A stretch of 49,356 nucleotides of DNA from Clostridia bacterium (GCA_035561135.1 DATMYA010000046.1:1-49356); one strand, 5' to 3'. Shown: positions 26,358 to 34,417, counted from the first letter of the stretch. The notes: generated by a model not told the origin, from the sequence alone. Numbers and translations are program-made.

Positions 26358-26882
26358 ATGCTGATTCGTCCCGCCACTCTCGCTGATGTTCTGAACATGA
26401 TGGCCATCGAGCGCCAGTCGGCAACGGCTGCGCACTGGACCGAGCGCGACTACACCCGCATCTTCACGGAAGCTTCACCGCGCCGCCTCGCGCTGGTACT
26501 GGAGTGTGGCGGCGACGACCTAATACCTTTCAGAGAGGCGCATGAAAGTTCGCGAGAGGGCGTCTTCCATGATGTCTGCGCCTTTATCGTGGCGCGTTGC
26601 TTCGATCGCGAGTGGGAGATCGAAAACATCGTCGTTGCCGACGCTGTGCGTGGGCGAGGGCTTGGAACGAAACTGCTAGGTGCGTTCCTGGACCGGGTGC
26701 GAGACGAAGGTGCAAGCGAGGTTTCGCTCGAAGTTCGAGAGTCGAATGTGAGCGCGCGCAAGCTTTACGCCAAGTGGAACTTTGTTGAGGTCGGACATCG
26801 TAAGTCGTACTACAGCAAGCCTTTGGAGGATGCTGTGCTGCTTCGGTGCAAGTTTAGAAAAGCAGCTTGCGAAAACGGTTGA
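26358..26882 (+). CDS. rimI: Ribosomal-protein-alanine N-acetyltransferase RimI-like (GNAT)
   Basis: 174 residues from ATG 26358 (MLIRPATLADVLNMMAIE); a GTG at 26337 overlapping the tsaB stop would add seven residues. The GNAT core is clear: IENIVVADAVRGRGLGTKLLGAFLDRV binds acetyl-CoA, and EVSLEVRESNVSARKLYAKWNFVEVGHRKSYY is the C-terminal motif of RimI proteins, which acetylate the N-terminal alanine of S18. About 15 residues (GGDDLIPFREAHESSREG) form a non-conserved insertion. Pairing with tsaB supports the name. Confidence 0.85.
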   Translation: MLIRPATLADVLNMMAIERQSATAAHWTERDYTRIFTEASPRRLALVLECGGDDLIPFREAHESSREGVFHDVCAFIVARCFDREWEIENIVVADAVRGRGLGTKLLGAFLDRVRDEGASEVSLEVRESNVSARKLYAKWNFVEVGHRKSYYSKPLEDAVLLRCKFRKAACENG

Positions 26883-26936
26883 ATGCCCTTGAGTACGGTG
26901 GTAGCTTGACCTTAGTTTCTCAGGAGGTTTAGCTGG

Positions 26937-27161
26937 ATGGCTACTCCAGTACGCGACCAGCTCCTGGCCAGCAGCGATGAATTTCGCCAGCTGGCTCAGG
27001 AACACGCACAATACTCCGAACGCCTTGATTCCCTCATCCACAAGAAGTACCTCTCCGAAGATGAAAAGTTGGAAGAGATTCGTTTAAAGAAACTCAAGCT
27101 GCGGCTCAAAGATCAAATGGAGTCCATTGAGCAGCAGTTTCGAACCGGCAACGTCGCCTAA
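26937..27161 (+). CDS. YdcH-like (DUF465) small helical protein
   Basis: 74 residues with an AGGAGG site shortly before ATG 26937. The pattern DEFRQLAQEHAQYSERLDSLIHKKYLSEDEKLEEIRLKKLKLRLKDQMESI is typical of DUF465: two antiparallel helices rich in Glu, Lys and Leu. The function is unknown in all hosts. It is a separate unit closed by a strong terminator. Confidence 0.85.
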   Translation: MATPVRDQLLASSDEFRQLAQEHAQYSERLDSLIHKKYLSEDEKLEEIRLKKLKLRLKDQMESIEQQFRTGNVA

Positions 27162-27251
27162 CGTCGAACTTCTACTTCCCGCCACTCGATAGGCATTAGT
27201 GTGCGCTTATGAACTGGCAAAGTGCGTCACGTGTCATGGAGAATAAGATCG

Positions 27252-27281
27252 TGCCCCGGCTATGCGCCGGGGCATTTTTTT
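27252..27281 (+). terminator. Rho-independent terminator after the YdcH-like gene
   Basis: TGCCCCGGC pairs with GCCGGGGCA around TATGC, followed by seven T residues at 27275-27281. Classic form. Confidence 0.92.
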
Positions 27282-27429
27282 CAGAGGCGAAACCACGGCG
27301 ATTCTCACGCGCGCTCCTGACGCACGTTCCTCAAACATTTAGCAGTTGCACGTCGCAGCCACTCGCGTAAGCTGGAGCGGTTCGATCGGTGTCGAATCCA
27401 TTGGCAGCCCGTGTCATTCAAGAAGGCAA

Positions 27430-28830
27430 ATGACCCGCAAAGCTTTATTCGTTCCTTCCGCTCTGATCTGTTTCCTGCTGTCTCTGAGTTTATCGGCTAA
27501 CGCGCAGATCGCGGCATCGCAGCCCGCACCCGCGGTCTCGATTGAAAAACTGGCCGGTACCTGGGATGCCCGGATCATCCCCATGACCAAGCACGGTGTG
27601 GGTGCGCTCGAAGTACCATTTGGACTGTCGATCGAAGTTCCGGCCGGCGGGAACGCACGTGCGGGTATCTTGAACGGCCCTGAGCGTATGGAGTTCAGCA
27701 GCGTCGCCTGGGACGGCACGATTCTCACTTTGCGGCTGGAACAGTACGACGGCCAGATTACCGCGAGGTGCGACGCCACAGCACGCGAACTTACGGGCGA
27801 ATACGCGCGACAGACGCGTGCCGGCATCGGTAAGTACGGTTTCCGCGCTAAACGCGCCAATTCGGAGACCGGCTCGACGCAGCCGTGGGCGGCTGCCACC
27901 GTTAGCGGCGAATGGGCCGTGACCTTCCCTTACGAGGAGGGAAACCCGGACCGGGTTGCGCCTGCGACTTTCCGGCAAGAAACACCGCACACCAGTTCCG
28001 ACGGCAAAACATTGCAAGCAGTGGTCACGGGCACCATCGCTCCCGTGAGTGGCGATTACGGATTGATGAGCGGAACCGTCTCGGTTCCGCTGGCGAACGG
28101 CAAGCCGGTAGCGAATGTTGCGCCAAAGGTTGTGATGAGCAGGTTTGACGGAATCCACACCATTCTGCTCACGGGCGAGCTGGCGTCCGATGGGTCATTC
28201 AAAGGCCAGCTTGCTTTCAGTGCGTCGAGCTGGTTGCCGTTCACCGGCGTAAGGAAACCAGAATCGGCGAAGTCCGGTGCTGCTTCGGCAGGCAATCCGC
28301 CGGACGCGGAAACAATGACGAAGGTGAAGAACCGCGCAGAGCCGTTTGTGTTCAGCGGAGTGGATACGAGGACGGGGAAGAGCGTCACGCAGGATGACTT
28401 CCGCGGAAAAGCCGTGATCGTCGACATCTTCGGCACCTGGTGTCCCAATTGCCACGACGAGGCTCCGCTGCTGGTGGAACTCTATCGGCGCTATCACGAG
28501 CAGGGACTCGAAATTGTTGCCTTGAGCTATGAATACACGGCGGATGCATCGCGCAACGCGCGAGTGATTGAGGTTTACCGCAAGAAGTTCGACATACCGT
28601 TCACCCTGTTGTTGGCGGGAACAACCGATGCCGGGCAGATTGAAAAGACGTTGCCGCAACTGGTGGGCTTCGGTGCCTACCCAACGACGATTTTCATCGG
28701 GCGCGACGGACGGGTGCAGCGCATTCACGCAGGCTTTGCCGGCCCCTCAACCGGGCAGTTCGAAGAACTGGAGCGGCGCTTCGATCGGAATGTCCAAGAG
28801 TTGCTGCAGACCGGAGAAGCACGGAAGTGA
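27430..28830 (+). CDS. Secreted protein with C-terminal TlpA-like thioredoxin domain
   Basis: 466 residues from ATG 27430 with AGAAGG upstream. Residues 1-25 are a signal peptide ending SANAQ. Residues about 35-290 are a beta-rich region of repeating form (LAGTWDARI, MEFSSVAWDGTILTLRLEQYDG, GEWAVTFPYEEG) without a recognised family. Residues about 310-450 are a TlpA/ResA-type thioredoxin fold with the W-C338-P-N-C341 redox site in FGTWCPNCHDEAPLLVELYRRY and the cis-proline region near GFGAYPTTIFIG. It probably reduces periplasmic disulfides or supports cytochrome maturation. This is the last host gene before the prophage. Confidence 0.85.
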   Translation: MTRKALFVPSALICFLLSLSLSANAQIAASQPAPAVSIEKLAGTWDARIIPMTKHGVGALEVPFGLSIEVPAGGNARAGILNGPERMEFSSVAWDGTILTLRLEQYDGQITARCDATARELTGEYARQTRAGIGKYGFRAKRANSETGSTQPWAAATVSGEWAVTFPYEEGNPDRVAPATFRQETPHTSSDGKTLQAVVTGTIAPVSGDYGLMSGTVSVPLANGKPVANVAPKVVMSRFDGIHTILLTGELASDGSFKGQLAFSASSWLPFTGVRKPESAKSGAASAGNPPDAETMTKVKNRAEPFVFSGVDTRTGKSVTQDDFRGKAVIVDIFGTWCPNCHDEAPLLVELYRRYHEQGLEIVALSYEYTADASRNARVIEVYRKKFDIPFTLLLAGTTDAGQIEKTLPQLVGFGAYPTTIFIGRDGRVQRIHAGFAGPSTGQFEELERRFDRNVQELLQTGEARK

Positions 28831-29260
28831 AAGCTGCGAAGAGCGGGCAGCCTAACCGCGCTTGCAGTCCGTGTGTGCTCTCTTCCCGCGCATCCGATTG
28901 GGGTTATTAAGATTAGAGGGTAGTACGGGAGGTGGCGGGATGTCGGGGGATATCGCGGGTTGACGCCCAATGTTTATGCGGGTCACAGCGCGGCGGACGG
29001 CACGTTGTTACGCGCAAGTGGTGCAACATTGCAGGGTAGTGGCGGTCGCGCGGTGTCGCGTAAGTTGTTGATTCTTGATAGCGGCTGGCGATGATTTCCG
29101 CAAACAGATGTGACATCGTACAAAAAATCCGTTGTGATTACGGATAATGTTGAGCTGTAACAACTTACAAATGTGACATAGCTTCTTTTGCGCCCCTGAC
29201 TAAGAAAGTTGAATGTGACATCCTCCGGCGCGGCTGATCTGTGCCTTTTCCAGAGATTAT
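28831..29260. other. Host-prophage junction region, 430 bp
   Basis: No convincing gene. The left part holds G-rich imperfect repeats (GGGTAGT, GGTGGCGG, GTCG at about 28918-28962 and 29036-29060). TAAGTTGTT at 29061-29069 is the inverse of AACAACTTA at 29159-29167. The three ATGTGACAT repeats then mark the phage end. By analogy with Mu, where the outermost transposase site is within about 30 bp of the end, the prophage should begin between roughly 29,050 and 29,095. Confidence 0.55.
29108..29221. repeat. Three ATGTGACAT repeats at the left prophage end
   Basis: Exact 9-mers at 29108-29116, 29171-29179 and 29213-29221, all in the same orientation. Start-to-start distances are 63 and 42 bp, both multiples of 21 bp (two DNA turns). 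Flanks share A/C-rich bases on the left. A weaker TTGTGATTA lies at 29132. Candidate transposase end-binding sites. Confidence 0.65.
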
Positions 29261-29482
29261 TCACAGGGTGCCATCGCCTTGTTCGAAGGCCTGCAGGAGC
29301 TTCACCACCGAGTCGTAGGAGACATGGTGCCAGCCACGATCATTCAGCCGACGAGACACCAGTTTACCCTCCTCAATCAGGCGGTACACAGTCTGTACAG
29401 ACACGCCGATCGCGCGCGCCGCCCAGGAGACAGAGACGTACTTATTGCCGAAGTTTAGGGGTAGCTGTTTAGTCGCAGTCAT
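29261..29482 (-). CDS. Excisionase/MerR-like HTH protein, copy 1
   Basis: 73 residues. YVSVSWAARAIGVSVQTVYRLIEEGKLVSRRLNDRGWHHVSYDSVVKLL is a winged HTH of the HTH_17/excisionase type. It is the last gene of the leftward early transcript and directly borders the left-end repeats. Its ATG overlaps the stop of copy 2 by 4 bp. It could bind the end sites or an early promoter, as Xis-like architectural proteins do; the target is unknown. Confidence 0.8.
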   Translation of the reverse strand: MTATKQLPLNFGNKYVSVSWAARAIGVSVQTVYRLIEEGKLVSRRLNDRGWHHVSYDSVVKLLQAFEQGDGTL

Positions 29483-29727
29483 CGGCTTGACCTCGCCATC
29501 GTTTTCTTCCTCTTGGGCCCCTTAGCGCGGCTGTGTAGGCGCGCGCGCATATATTCCTGAACGCTCGCAGCCGCAACCTTCCGCCAGCCGCGATCGGTGA
29601 ATCGAAACTCTTCCAACTCGCCGGCATCAATGAGCCGATATACGGTCTGCACTGAGCACCCGATGATGCTGGCGGCCTCGGCCGCTGGGATGAACTTGCT
29701 CCTCGCTTTTACTCCCCGCATCTTCAC
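29479..29727 (-). CDS. Excisionase/MerR-like HTH protein, copy 2
   Basis: 82 residues, a paralogue of the next gene with the same core (FIPAAEAASIIGCSVQTVYRLIDAGELEEFRFTDRGWRKVAAASVQEYM). A strongly basic C-terminal tail (RAKGPKRKKTMARSSR) is missing in copy 1 and may add nonspecific DNA binding. The pair is translated together through an ATGA overlap. Confidence 0.8.
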   Translation of the reverse strand: MKMRGVKARSKFIPAAEAASIIGCSVQTVYRLIDAGELEEFRFTDRGWRKVAAASVQEYMRARLHSRAKGPKRKKTMARSSR

Positions 29728-29754
29728 GATCTTCGCCCGCCTCTGGGGTTAATT

Positions 29755-29780
29755 TCGGGGCCGCGCACAGGCGGCCCCGA
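29755..29780 (-). terminator. Strong GC hairpin between lipoprotein and HTH genes
   Basis: TCGGGGCCGC and GCGGCCCCGA form a perfect 10-bp stem with a 6-nt loop, 6 bp after the lipoprotein stop. Only weak A/T follows on the minus strand, so it may attenuate rather than fully end the early transcript. Confidence 0.55.
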
Positions 29781-29785
29781 GATGC

Positions 29786-30466
29786 CTACTGCTTCGTGAA
29801 GACCACGTTGAGCCCCACAAACTTATCTGTCTGCGGCAGCGTGAACGTCGCGACTGCGTAGTCGCCATCCATCGCCTGGAACTGCACAGCGGAAGAGCAT
29901 TTGGTGTATCCCGTGCCTGCCGGCAGCGTGCATGAGATATGCGTGTCGATTGCGGAGCCCGAACGCAGCACCCAGAGATGCACGGATGTTCCGCTGACGA
30001 TTTGTGTTCCTGGCGAAGTCCAGACGACGAGGTTGCTCATGGTGCCGTTTCCAACGACGAGCTGTCCGGTCTGCGCGTTCGCGGCGGCGCTGGAACCATC
30101 CGTGTCGTTGAACCACTGGTTGGTGCAGTTCTGGGATCCGTCCTGACCAAGCCGATAGACAAGGCCGGAGATGGTCGCGCTTACACCGGTGGGCGAGAGA
30201 TTGCACGCGCCGTTCCAACTCTGTGAGAGCGAGATCGTTGAAGTCTGCGCGAACGCCGGCTGTATCAATGACCAGTTGAAAGCGACTGTGGTACGCGCGG
30301 CATGTATGTGTCCGCCGGGGAGGACGGAAGTTGAGAGCATCGCCTTATTTGGAGATGTCGGCGGACCACTGGGATCGCCCGAAGGCTGCGAGTTTCCACC
30401 TCCACAGGCGAGCATGATGAACAACAGGACGTTAGCTACGAGGCTAACTGCAATCAGTCTCTTCAT
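29786..30466 (-). CDS. Phage-borne lipoprotein (moron candidate)
   Basis: 226 residues. MKRLIAVSLVANVLLFIMLACGGG is a lipoprotein signal with the modified cysteine at C21, followed by a Gly/Ser/Pro linker. The mature part is beta-rich with four cysteines (ACN, NCTNQW, SCTLP, KCSS) that could form two disulfides. A surface lipoprotein in a phage early operon would fit superinfection exclusion or lysogenic conversion, but nothing in the sequence fixes that. The start overlaps the methylase gene by 23 bp. Confidence 0.75.
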   Translation of the reverse strand: MKRLIAVSLVANVLLFIMLACGGGNSQPSGDPSGPPTSPNKAMLSTSVLPGGHIHAARTTVAFNWSLIQPAFAQTSTISLSQSWNGACNLSPTGVSATISGLVYRLGQDGSQNCTNQWFNDTDGSSAAANAQTGQLVVGNGTMSNLVVWTSPGTQIVSGTSVHLWVLRSGSAIDTHISCTLPAGTGYTKCSSAVQFQAMDGDYAVATFTLPQTDKFVGLNVVFTKQ

Positions 30467-31538
30467 TACTAGCTCCTTTAATTTGTGTGTGTGAGCCCTG
30501 GACTTCTTTGGTAGTACTCAGCCAGGCCATGCGCCTGTCTGTGCGCAGCTTGTAATTGGAAATGATCACTTCAGTCGCCGACTTCGGATGAGCGCCGTTG
30601 AGAGAGTAACGCACGTTCACGCGGCGCACTCGAAATCCATGTTGCCGCGCCAGGCGAAGCACAGTCTCCGACCCGTCATAGCTCATCAGAAAGCGGCCTT
30701 TGATGCGCGCGAGGAGTGCAAACAGTTCCTGCTGCCGCTGGCTTCCAAGCTCCTTGTACCGCGCTATACGCGAGAACGCGGTGTAAGGCGGATCGCAATA
30801 GAAGAACGTGTCGGCCGAGTCATAGCGTTGAATGCACTCCGCAAAATCGCGGTTCTCAATCAGCACGTTTTGCAGCCGCCGTGAGCAGCGCGCGAATGTG
30901 TCGCGAACGACCTCCAGACTGCGACGCACCGGCCGGCGAACGCTGCGCATCGACTCAATACGGGGTGAAGCGAAGTCCTCACCCTTGCCACTGAACGAAT
31001 ACCACGCCGTGTAGAGGAACCGCAGCGCACGCTGGAGTTCGTCGGGAACATTGCCTAAGTCCCGGAACTCACGGAATCGCGATGCTGCGACCCACTCTTG
31101 CTCGACTAACTCTGCAAGTTCAGCGGGTCGGTGACGGACAACGCGGAAGAAGTTGATGAGATCGCCGTTGAAGTCGTTGATGATCTCCCAATGCGAAGGC
31201 TTCTTCGCAAACAGCAGCTTCGCCGATCCGCAGAAGACTTCCACGTATGCTTTGTGCGGCGGGATGACCGCCATGAGTTGCCGCTTCAGTTGCTGCTTGC
31301 CACCAGGCCACGCGAATAGAGCATTCATTTCGCGTTTGTAGCTCGGAACGATCACCGCGCCCGATGGGATTTTCCACACTTCGATGGCAACCGATTCGGA
31401 TTCAAGTGGTTGCTGCCCGAAGAAAAAACTTGCCAGGACACGCTCACAGGCTACGAAGGCGACGAGCATCCGCGCAGCAGCGCGTGAACGCTCGCCTCCG
31501 TCGATCCGAACACGACCAATGATCTTGTGCTGGCTCAC
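30444..31538 (-). CDS. dam: D12-class DNA adenine N6-methyltransferase
   Basis: 364 residues from GTG 31538, which has AAAGGT at a suitable distance. ALFAWPGGKQQL is the SAM-binding FxGGK motif, YVEVFCGSAKLLF and INDFNGDLINFFRVV follow, and FFYCDPPYTAF is the catalytic DPPY motif; this order is typical of alpha-class (Dam-like) enzymes that make N6-methyladenine. The conserved domain begins only at Met 71 (position 31328); the first 70 residues are extra and of unknown type. No partner nuclease is present, so it is probably an orphan enzyme for phage gene control or restriction evasion. Confidence 0.88.
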   Translation of the reverse strand: MSQHKIIGRVRIDGGERSRAAARMLVAFVACERVLASFFFGQQPLESESVAIEVWKIPSGAVIVPSYKREMNALFAWPGGKQQLKRQLMAVIPPHKAYVEVFCGSAKLLFAKKPSHWEIINDFNGDLINFFRVVRHRPAELAELVEQEWVAASRFREFRDLGNVPDELQRALRFLYTAWYSFSGKGEDFASPRIESMRSVRRPVRRSLEVVRDTFARCSRRLQNVLIENRDFAECIQRYDSADTFFYCDPPYTAFSRIARYKELGSQRQQELFALLARIKGRFLMSYDGSETVLRLARQHGFRVRRVNVRYSLNGAHPKSATEVIISNYKLRTDRRMAWLSTTKEVQGSHTQIKGASNEETDCS

Positions 31539-31559
31539 TTTAAGTACCTTTCGCGTCTA

Positions 31560-32030
31560 CTAACCTTCTTTGCCCGTTGGCGGGAAGCACCTATCGCAGT
31601 ACTCATCATCACGACAGTCGCACTGACTCTCGTCACCCTCATCTGGCGTGGCGGGCAATGCTCGCCGATCTTCCTTAAAATCGATAACGATGAGTTGTCG
31701 CCGGACCGAGCGTTCATACGCCTTGCGTGCAGCCTCTTCTGTGCAGGGTGTGATGGCATACAGCGCACCTGGAGAGACCAGTCGCGAGTGAGCAGGAATG
31801 CCTTCCAGTTTTACTTTCGTTCCCTTGCCTGCGAGGCGAGTAGCGTCTTCCATGCTGACCCACTGTGGACGTTCCAGTTCGTATTCGCGTGCAGGGATAT
31901 CTGGCGAGTCCACGCGGAACATTGCAGCGCCTCCGAAGTACTCCGTGGTGACGTAGCCGACTTCCGTTTGGTGGCCCATCATTTCCACCACTGCCCAACC
32001 TTCAAACTTACTTTGCTGCTGTTCTGTCAT
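31560..32030 (-). CDS. Phage early protein with C-terminal Cys cluster
   Basis: 156 residues with an excellent GGAGGAG site before ATG 32030. The first 60 residues (FEGWAVVEMMGHQTEVGYVTTEYFGGAAMFRVDSPDIP) are beta-rich. The C terminus is acidic and ends CDCRDDEYCDRCF, a compact metal-binding-like motif. The N-terminal pattern is common in phage hypothetical proteins, but the function is not recognised. Confidence 0.75.
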   Translation of the reverse strand: MTEQQQSKFEGWAVVEMMGHQTEVGYVTTEYFGGAAMFRVDSPDIPAREYELERPQWVSMEDATRLAGKGTKVKLEGIPAHSRLVSPGALYAITPCTEEAARKAYERSVRRQLIVIDFKEDRRALPATPDEGDESQCDCRDDEYCDRCFPPTGKEG

Positions 32031-32049
32031 CTTCTCCTCCTAAAGGTCA

Positions 32050-32730
32050 TCAGTTACTCGGAGCGGAGGGCAGTGGGCCGATCTCGCGCCACGCTCTGAT
32101 CCCGTGTCCGTTGATCACGCCTTTCCAATACCGGTGCGAAGGTTCGTATCTCCACATCGCCGCGTAGACATAGCACTCTCCGCCATCAGCGCGATTGTCG
32201 TCGACCAGGCATACCTCAACCTCTTGACGCTCCTTCGGAAGCCGTTCAGCGACGTAGATCCACCGCCGCTCTTCTTCCAAGTTGGTGATGCGCTGCTCGG
32301 CGTTGTCGCGCTTGTCCTTGCATGTGTGACACTGGTGAAATGCAATCGGCGTGCGCTGTCCGCAGGCGTTACAGATAAGCGGCCATCCCGCCTTTTCCTT
32401 CCACCAGTCCCGCTCTTGCTGTAGCGCGGCGGAGTGGGCGGCGATATGGCGTGCGACGATGTTCCGATATTCAACTGGCGCGATCTTGAACCCGATGGCC
32501 GCAAGCTCGGTAACACACTCGGTCGCTGACTGCACAATGTTTGGGGTCGGCGGTATCGACGCTCCCTGCTCCGCGCTCGGCTGCTCTGCGATGGCCTGCT
32601 CGCCCAAGTGAGGCCTGCACACATGCTCATTTACCTCTTTCTCGCTGTCGCCGCAATACTCGCAAATTGGGCAAATCCAAACGCCAAGCTCCGGTATGTG
32701 AAATGCTAACGGCCGTTCCTGTTCGCTCAT
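32050..32730 (-). CDS. Zinc-finger protein with DUF551-like C terminus
   Basis: 226 residues from ATG 32730, chosen for the GGAGG site directly upstream; a start at 32781 adds 17 residues inside the preceding gene. Residues 18-40 (CPICEYCGDSEKEVNEHVC) resemble a C2H2/C2HC finger, and CNACGQRTPIAFHQCHTCKD near residue 125 is a zinc ribbon. The last 60 residues (WIYVAERLPKERQEVEVCLVD through RAWREIGPLP) fit the phage DUF551 pattern. Function unknown. It overlaps the upstream gene by 4 bp. Confidence 0.75.
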   Translation of the reverse strand: MSEQERPLAFHIPELGVWICPICEYCGDSEKEVNEHVCRPHLGEQAIAEQPSAEQGASIPPTPNIVQSATECVTELAAIGFKIAPVEYRNIVARHIAAHSAALQQERDWWKEKAGWPLICNACGQRTPIAFHQCHTCKDKRDNAEQRITNLEEERRWIYVAERLPKERQEVEVCLVDDNRADGGECYVYAAMWRYEPSHRYWKGVINGHGIRAWREIGPLPSAPSN

Positions 32731-33251
32731 GATTTCCTCCACAATCCTTCCCTCTTCAAGAGCTTCTTCAACGCCCACCACACTTTGTTGGCGTCGCGCG
32801 TTGTGCGTATCTGCTGGCTCGACTGACGGCCGAGCGGCGACGCCTTAGAGCGCAGAAAGGCTTCTAAGCGCGACTGGTCCCATCCGAGCCTTGTCACAGC
32901 GTCCTGGATGCGAGCGAGATCTTCGGCCGACGCGAGCGTCAGGGTGTTGGTCGTGTTTCCGCGACGACCTTCGGTGCCGGCCGCCTGCGCTCGATCGCGC
33001 GTGCGAATGCGACGGCGGCGGCGTGTGGGCTTTACGCCGAGCGACGATTGCAGCAGGTCGATCAGTTTCGCGGCCTCGTCCGTCGCGAGGTCGCTGAACG
33101 AACTCACGGCGCGACGGAGAGCGCTGCTGGCCCACTCCAAACGGCGCGAGCGCTCGTCGCCGACGTCGCCAATGGTGCGGCGATCGTACTGCGCGTACAA
33201 CGTCTGCAAGCGGCGAAGCTGCGCTGGCGTGATGGCGAGGGCGTGGTTCAC
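32727..33251 (-). CDS. Phage early protein, possibly GemA/Gp16-like
   Basis: 174 residues. The N-terminal half (ITPAQLRRLQTLYAQYDRR, RRLEWASSALRRAVSSFSDLATDEAAKLIDLLQSSLG) and the C-terminal half (RIQDAVTRLGWDQSRLEAFL, ANKVWWALKKLLKREG) are helical modules joined by a basic linker (TRRRRRIRTRDR). A two-module, LQ-containing layout in a Mu-type early operon is reminiscent of Mu Gp16 (GemA), but the similarity is weak. The basic linker suggests nucleic acid binding. Confidence 0.6.
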   Translation of the reverse strand: MNHALAITPAQLRRLQTLYAQYDRRTIGDVGDERSRRLEWASSALRRAVSSFSDLATDEAAKLIDLLQSSLGVKPTRRRRRIRTRDRAQAAGTEGRRGNTTNTLTLASAEDLARIQDAVTRLGWDQSRLEAFLRSKASPLGRQSSQQIRTTRDANKVWWALKKLLKREGLWRKS

Positions 33252-33841
33252 AGCGCCAGCTCCTTCTTCGCCATTTCACGGGCTTCCACCAGCTGCTTGA
33301 ATTGTTCTGAGTTGCCGGTGTCGGAGTTGTCGGGATGCAGTTGCATCGCGAGTTCGCGGAATCGCGCATGCAGCAGCGCTTCCGTCACCATCGTTGCAGA
33401 GGAGAATTTCATCACTACGCGCCACGGTGTCGCCGCGTGTTCGGGCAAAGCGGTGAAGCCGCGGAATGCCCGTTCCAGCATGTCGCTCGCTCCCCAACGC
33501 TCGATGCCTCGCAAGGCTTCAATCGTCTTTGCGATTGCGTAGATGTTGTCGCGAACATTGACGTACTTGTCGCACGCGAAGACCATGCTCTTCTTCTGGT
33601 AGGTGAAGTAAACGGCGACTCCGCGATCGCGCGGTTCCGGCATGTTGGCGCGGGGCATGCCATCGTTGCGTAGCGGCACGTTTGTCGAAAGGATTTGATT
33701 GTTTCCATCCATGCGCCGGATCTCGCCGAACAGGAACTCACGCGCGGCGCCGAATCCTGTTTTGAACTTCGAGTAGTTCTGCTTTCCGCCCTGGGTGCGC
33801 TTCCAGCCTTCGGGCCAGTACAGCGGATACGCTTCGATCAT
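33248..33841 (-). CDS. Phage protein with C-terminal J-domain-like HPD motif
   Basis: 197 residues from ATG 33841; a start at 33859 would add six. The N-terminal 130 residues (YPLYWPEGWKRT, AAREFLFGEIRRM, ILSTNVPLRNDG, MVFACDKYVNVRDNIYAIAKTIEALRGIERWGAS) form a module I recall from other phages. The C terminus (MVTEALLHARFRELAMQLHPDNSD, then FKQLVEAREMA) has the helix-HPD-helix core of DnaJ, needed to stimulate Hsp70. It may recruit host DnaK to phage replication or transposition complexes, but this is inferred. Confidence 0.75.
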   Translation of the reverse strand: MIEAYPLYWPEGWKRTQGGKQNYSKFKTGFGAAREFLFGEIRRMDGNNQILSTNVPLRNDGMPRANMPEPRDRGVAVYFTYQKKSMVFACDKYVNVRDNIYAIAKTIEALRGIERWGASDMLERAFRGFTALPEHAATPWRVVMKFSSATMVTEALLHARFRELAMQLHPDNSDTGNSEQFKQLVEAREMAKKELAL

Positions 33842-34044
33842 CACGCCTTCTTCCTGCACGCCGTCGTGCGCTTCGCCTGCTTATCGTTGAGCCACGTAGT
33901 CTTTGCCGCGTCCCACTCAAGTTGCAGCCGCCTCGCGTCATCGCGCAGCTGCTGCGGCAGGTCTTTTAGCTGAGCGATGTTGTACAGCAGATTGCTCATG
34001 CGCGCGCCCTTGTGCAGAAGCTCGGCCAGCGGTTTCATGCTCAT
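33841..34044 (-). CDS. Small helical phage protein
   Basis: 67 residues. The sequence is helical with alternating charges (LAELLHKGARMSNLLYNIAQLKDLPQQLRDDARRLQLEWDAAK) and a basic tail. No cysteines, no membrane segment. Its start lies 107 bp inside the preceding gene and its stop touches the next start, typical of this operon. Family not recognised. Confidence 0.6.
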   Translation of the reverse strand: MSMKPLAELLHKGARMSNLLYNIAQLKDLPQQLRDDARRLQLEWDAAKTTWLNDKQAKRTTACRKKA

Positions 34045-34417
34045 CGTGTTTTCCTTTCTGCGTTCCGCTCAGGATGCCGAGCGGCAGCTCTCCCAACCTG
34101 GTTGCGATGTCCGGATAGAGTTTTGCCAGCGCCTCGATGGTGCTTGCCTGCGTGATGCCGATCGGGACGCCGTCGAGCGTTGCCCAGCACGCCTTCTTGT
34201 TGGAGCGCGCGGCCCGCAACCTGGCGGCGGCCTCGGAGCGTTCCCTCGCTTCGGCGCGCCGCTTCGCCAGGTAACGATCGACACGCATCTTGCGCACCTT
34301 GTCGCGATCCCTGCACGCCTTCGCGAAGAAGCGCCGCGATGTGAAGTCGGGAAGCCCAGTGCTCGTCAGTAAATGTTGTCCGCATCCGCATTGGCAAACT
34401 CTCGCCTCCAAATCCAT
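33938..34417 (-). CDS. Small Cys-rich phage protein
   Basis: 159 residues from ATG 34417. CQCGCGQHLLTS at residues 8-19 and FTSRRFFAKACRDRDKVRKMR form a short zinc-binding and basic region like those of phage and HNH-associated knuckles. The last 35 residues overlap the next gene in another frame and are low-complexity (Ala/Arg/His), so the true stop region may be under little constraint. A competing frame at 34041-34397 lacks protein character. Confidence 0.5.
   Translation of the reverse strand: MDLEARVCQCGCGQHLLTSTGLPDFTSRRFFAKACRDRDKVRKMRVDRYLAKRRAEARERSEAAARLRAARSNKKACWATLDGVPIGITQASTIEALAKLYPDIATRLGELPLGILSGTQKGKHDEHETAGRASAQGRAHEQSAVQHRSAKRPAAAAAR

Noticed and set aside
28913..29116. 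67-residue minus-strand frame in the junction
   Set aside because: Its Pro/Arg/Thr content comes from G-rich DNA repeats, and it overlaps a proposed end site. No ribosome site.
34041..34397. Alternative minus-strand frame of 118 residues
   Set aside because: Low-complexity His/Arg/Gly content; the overlapping frame at 33938-34417 has a Cys cluster and a better start.
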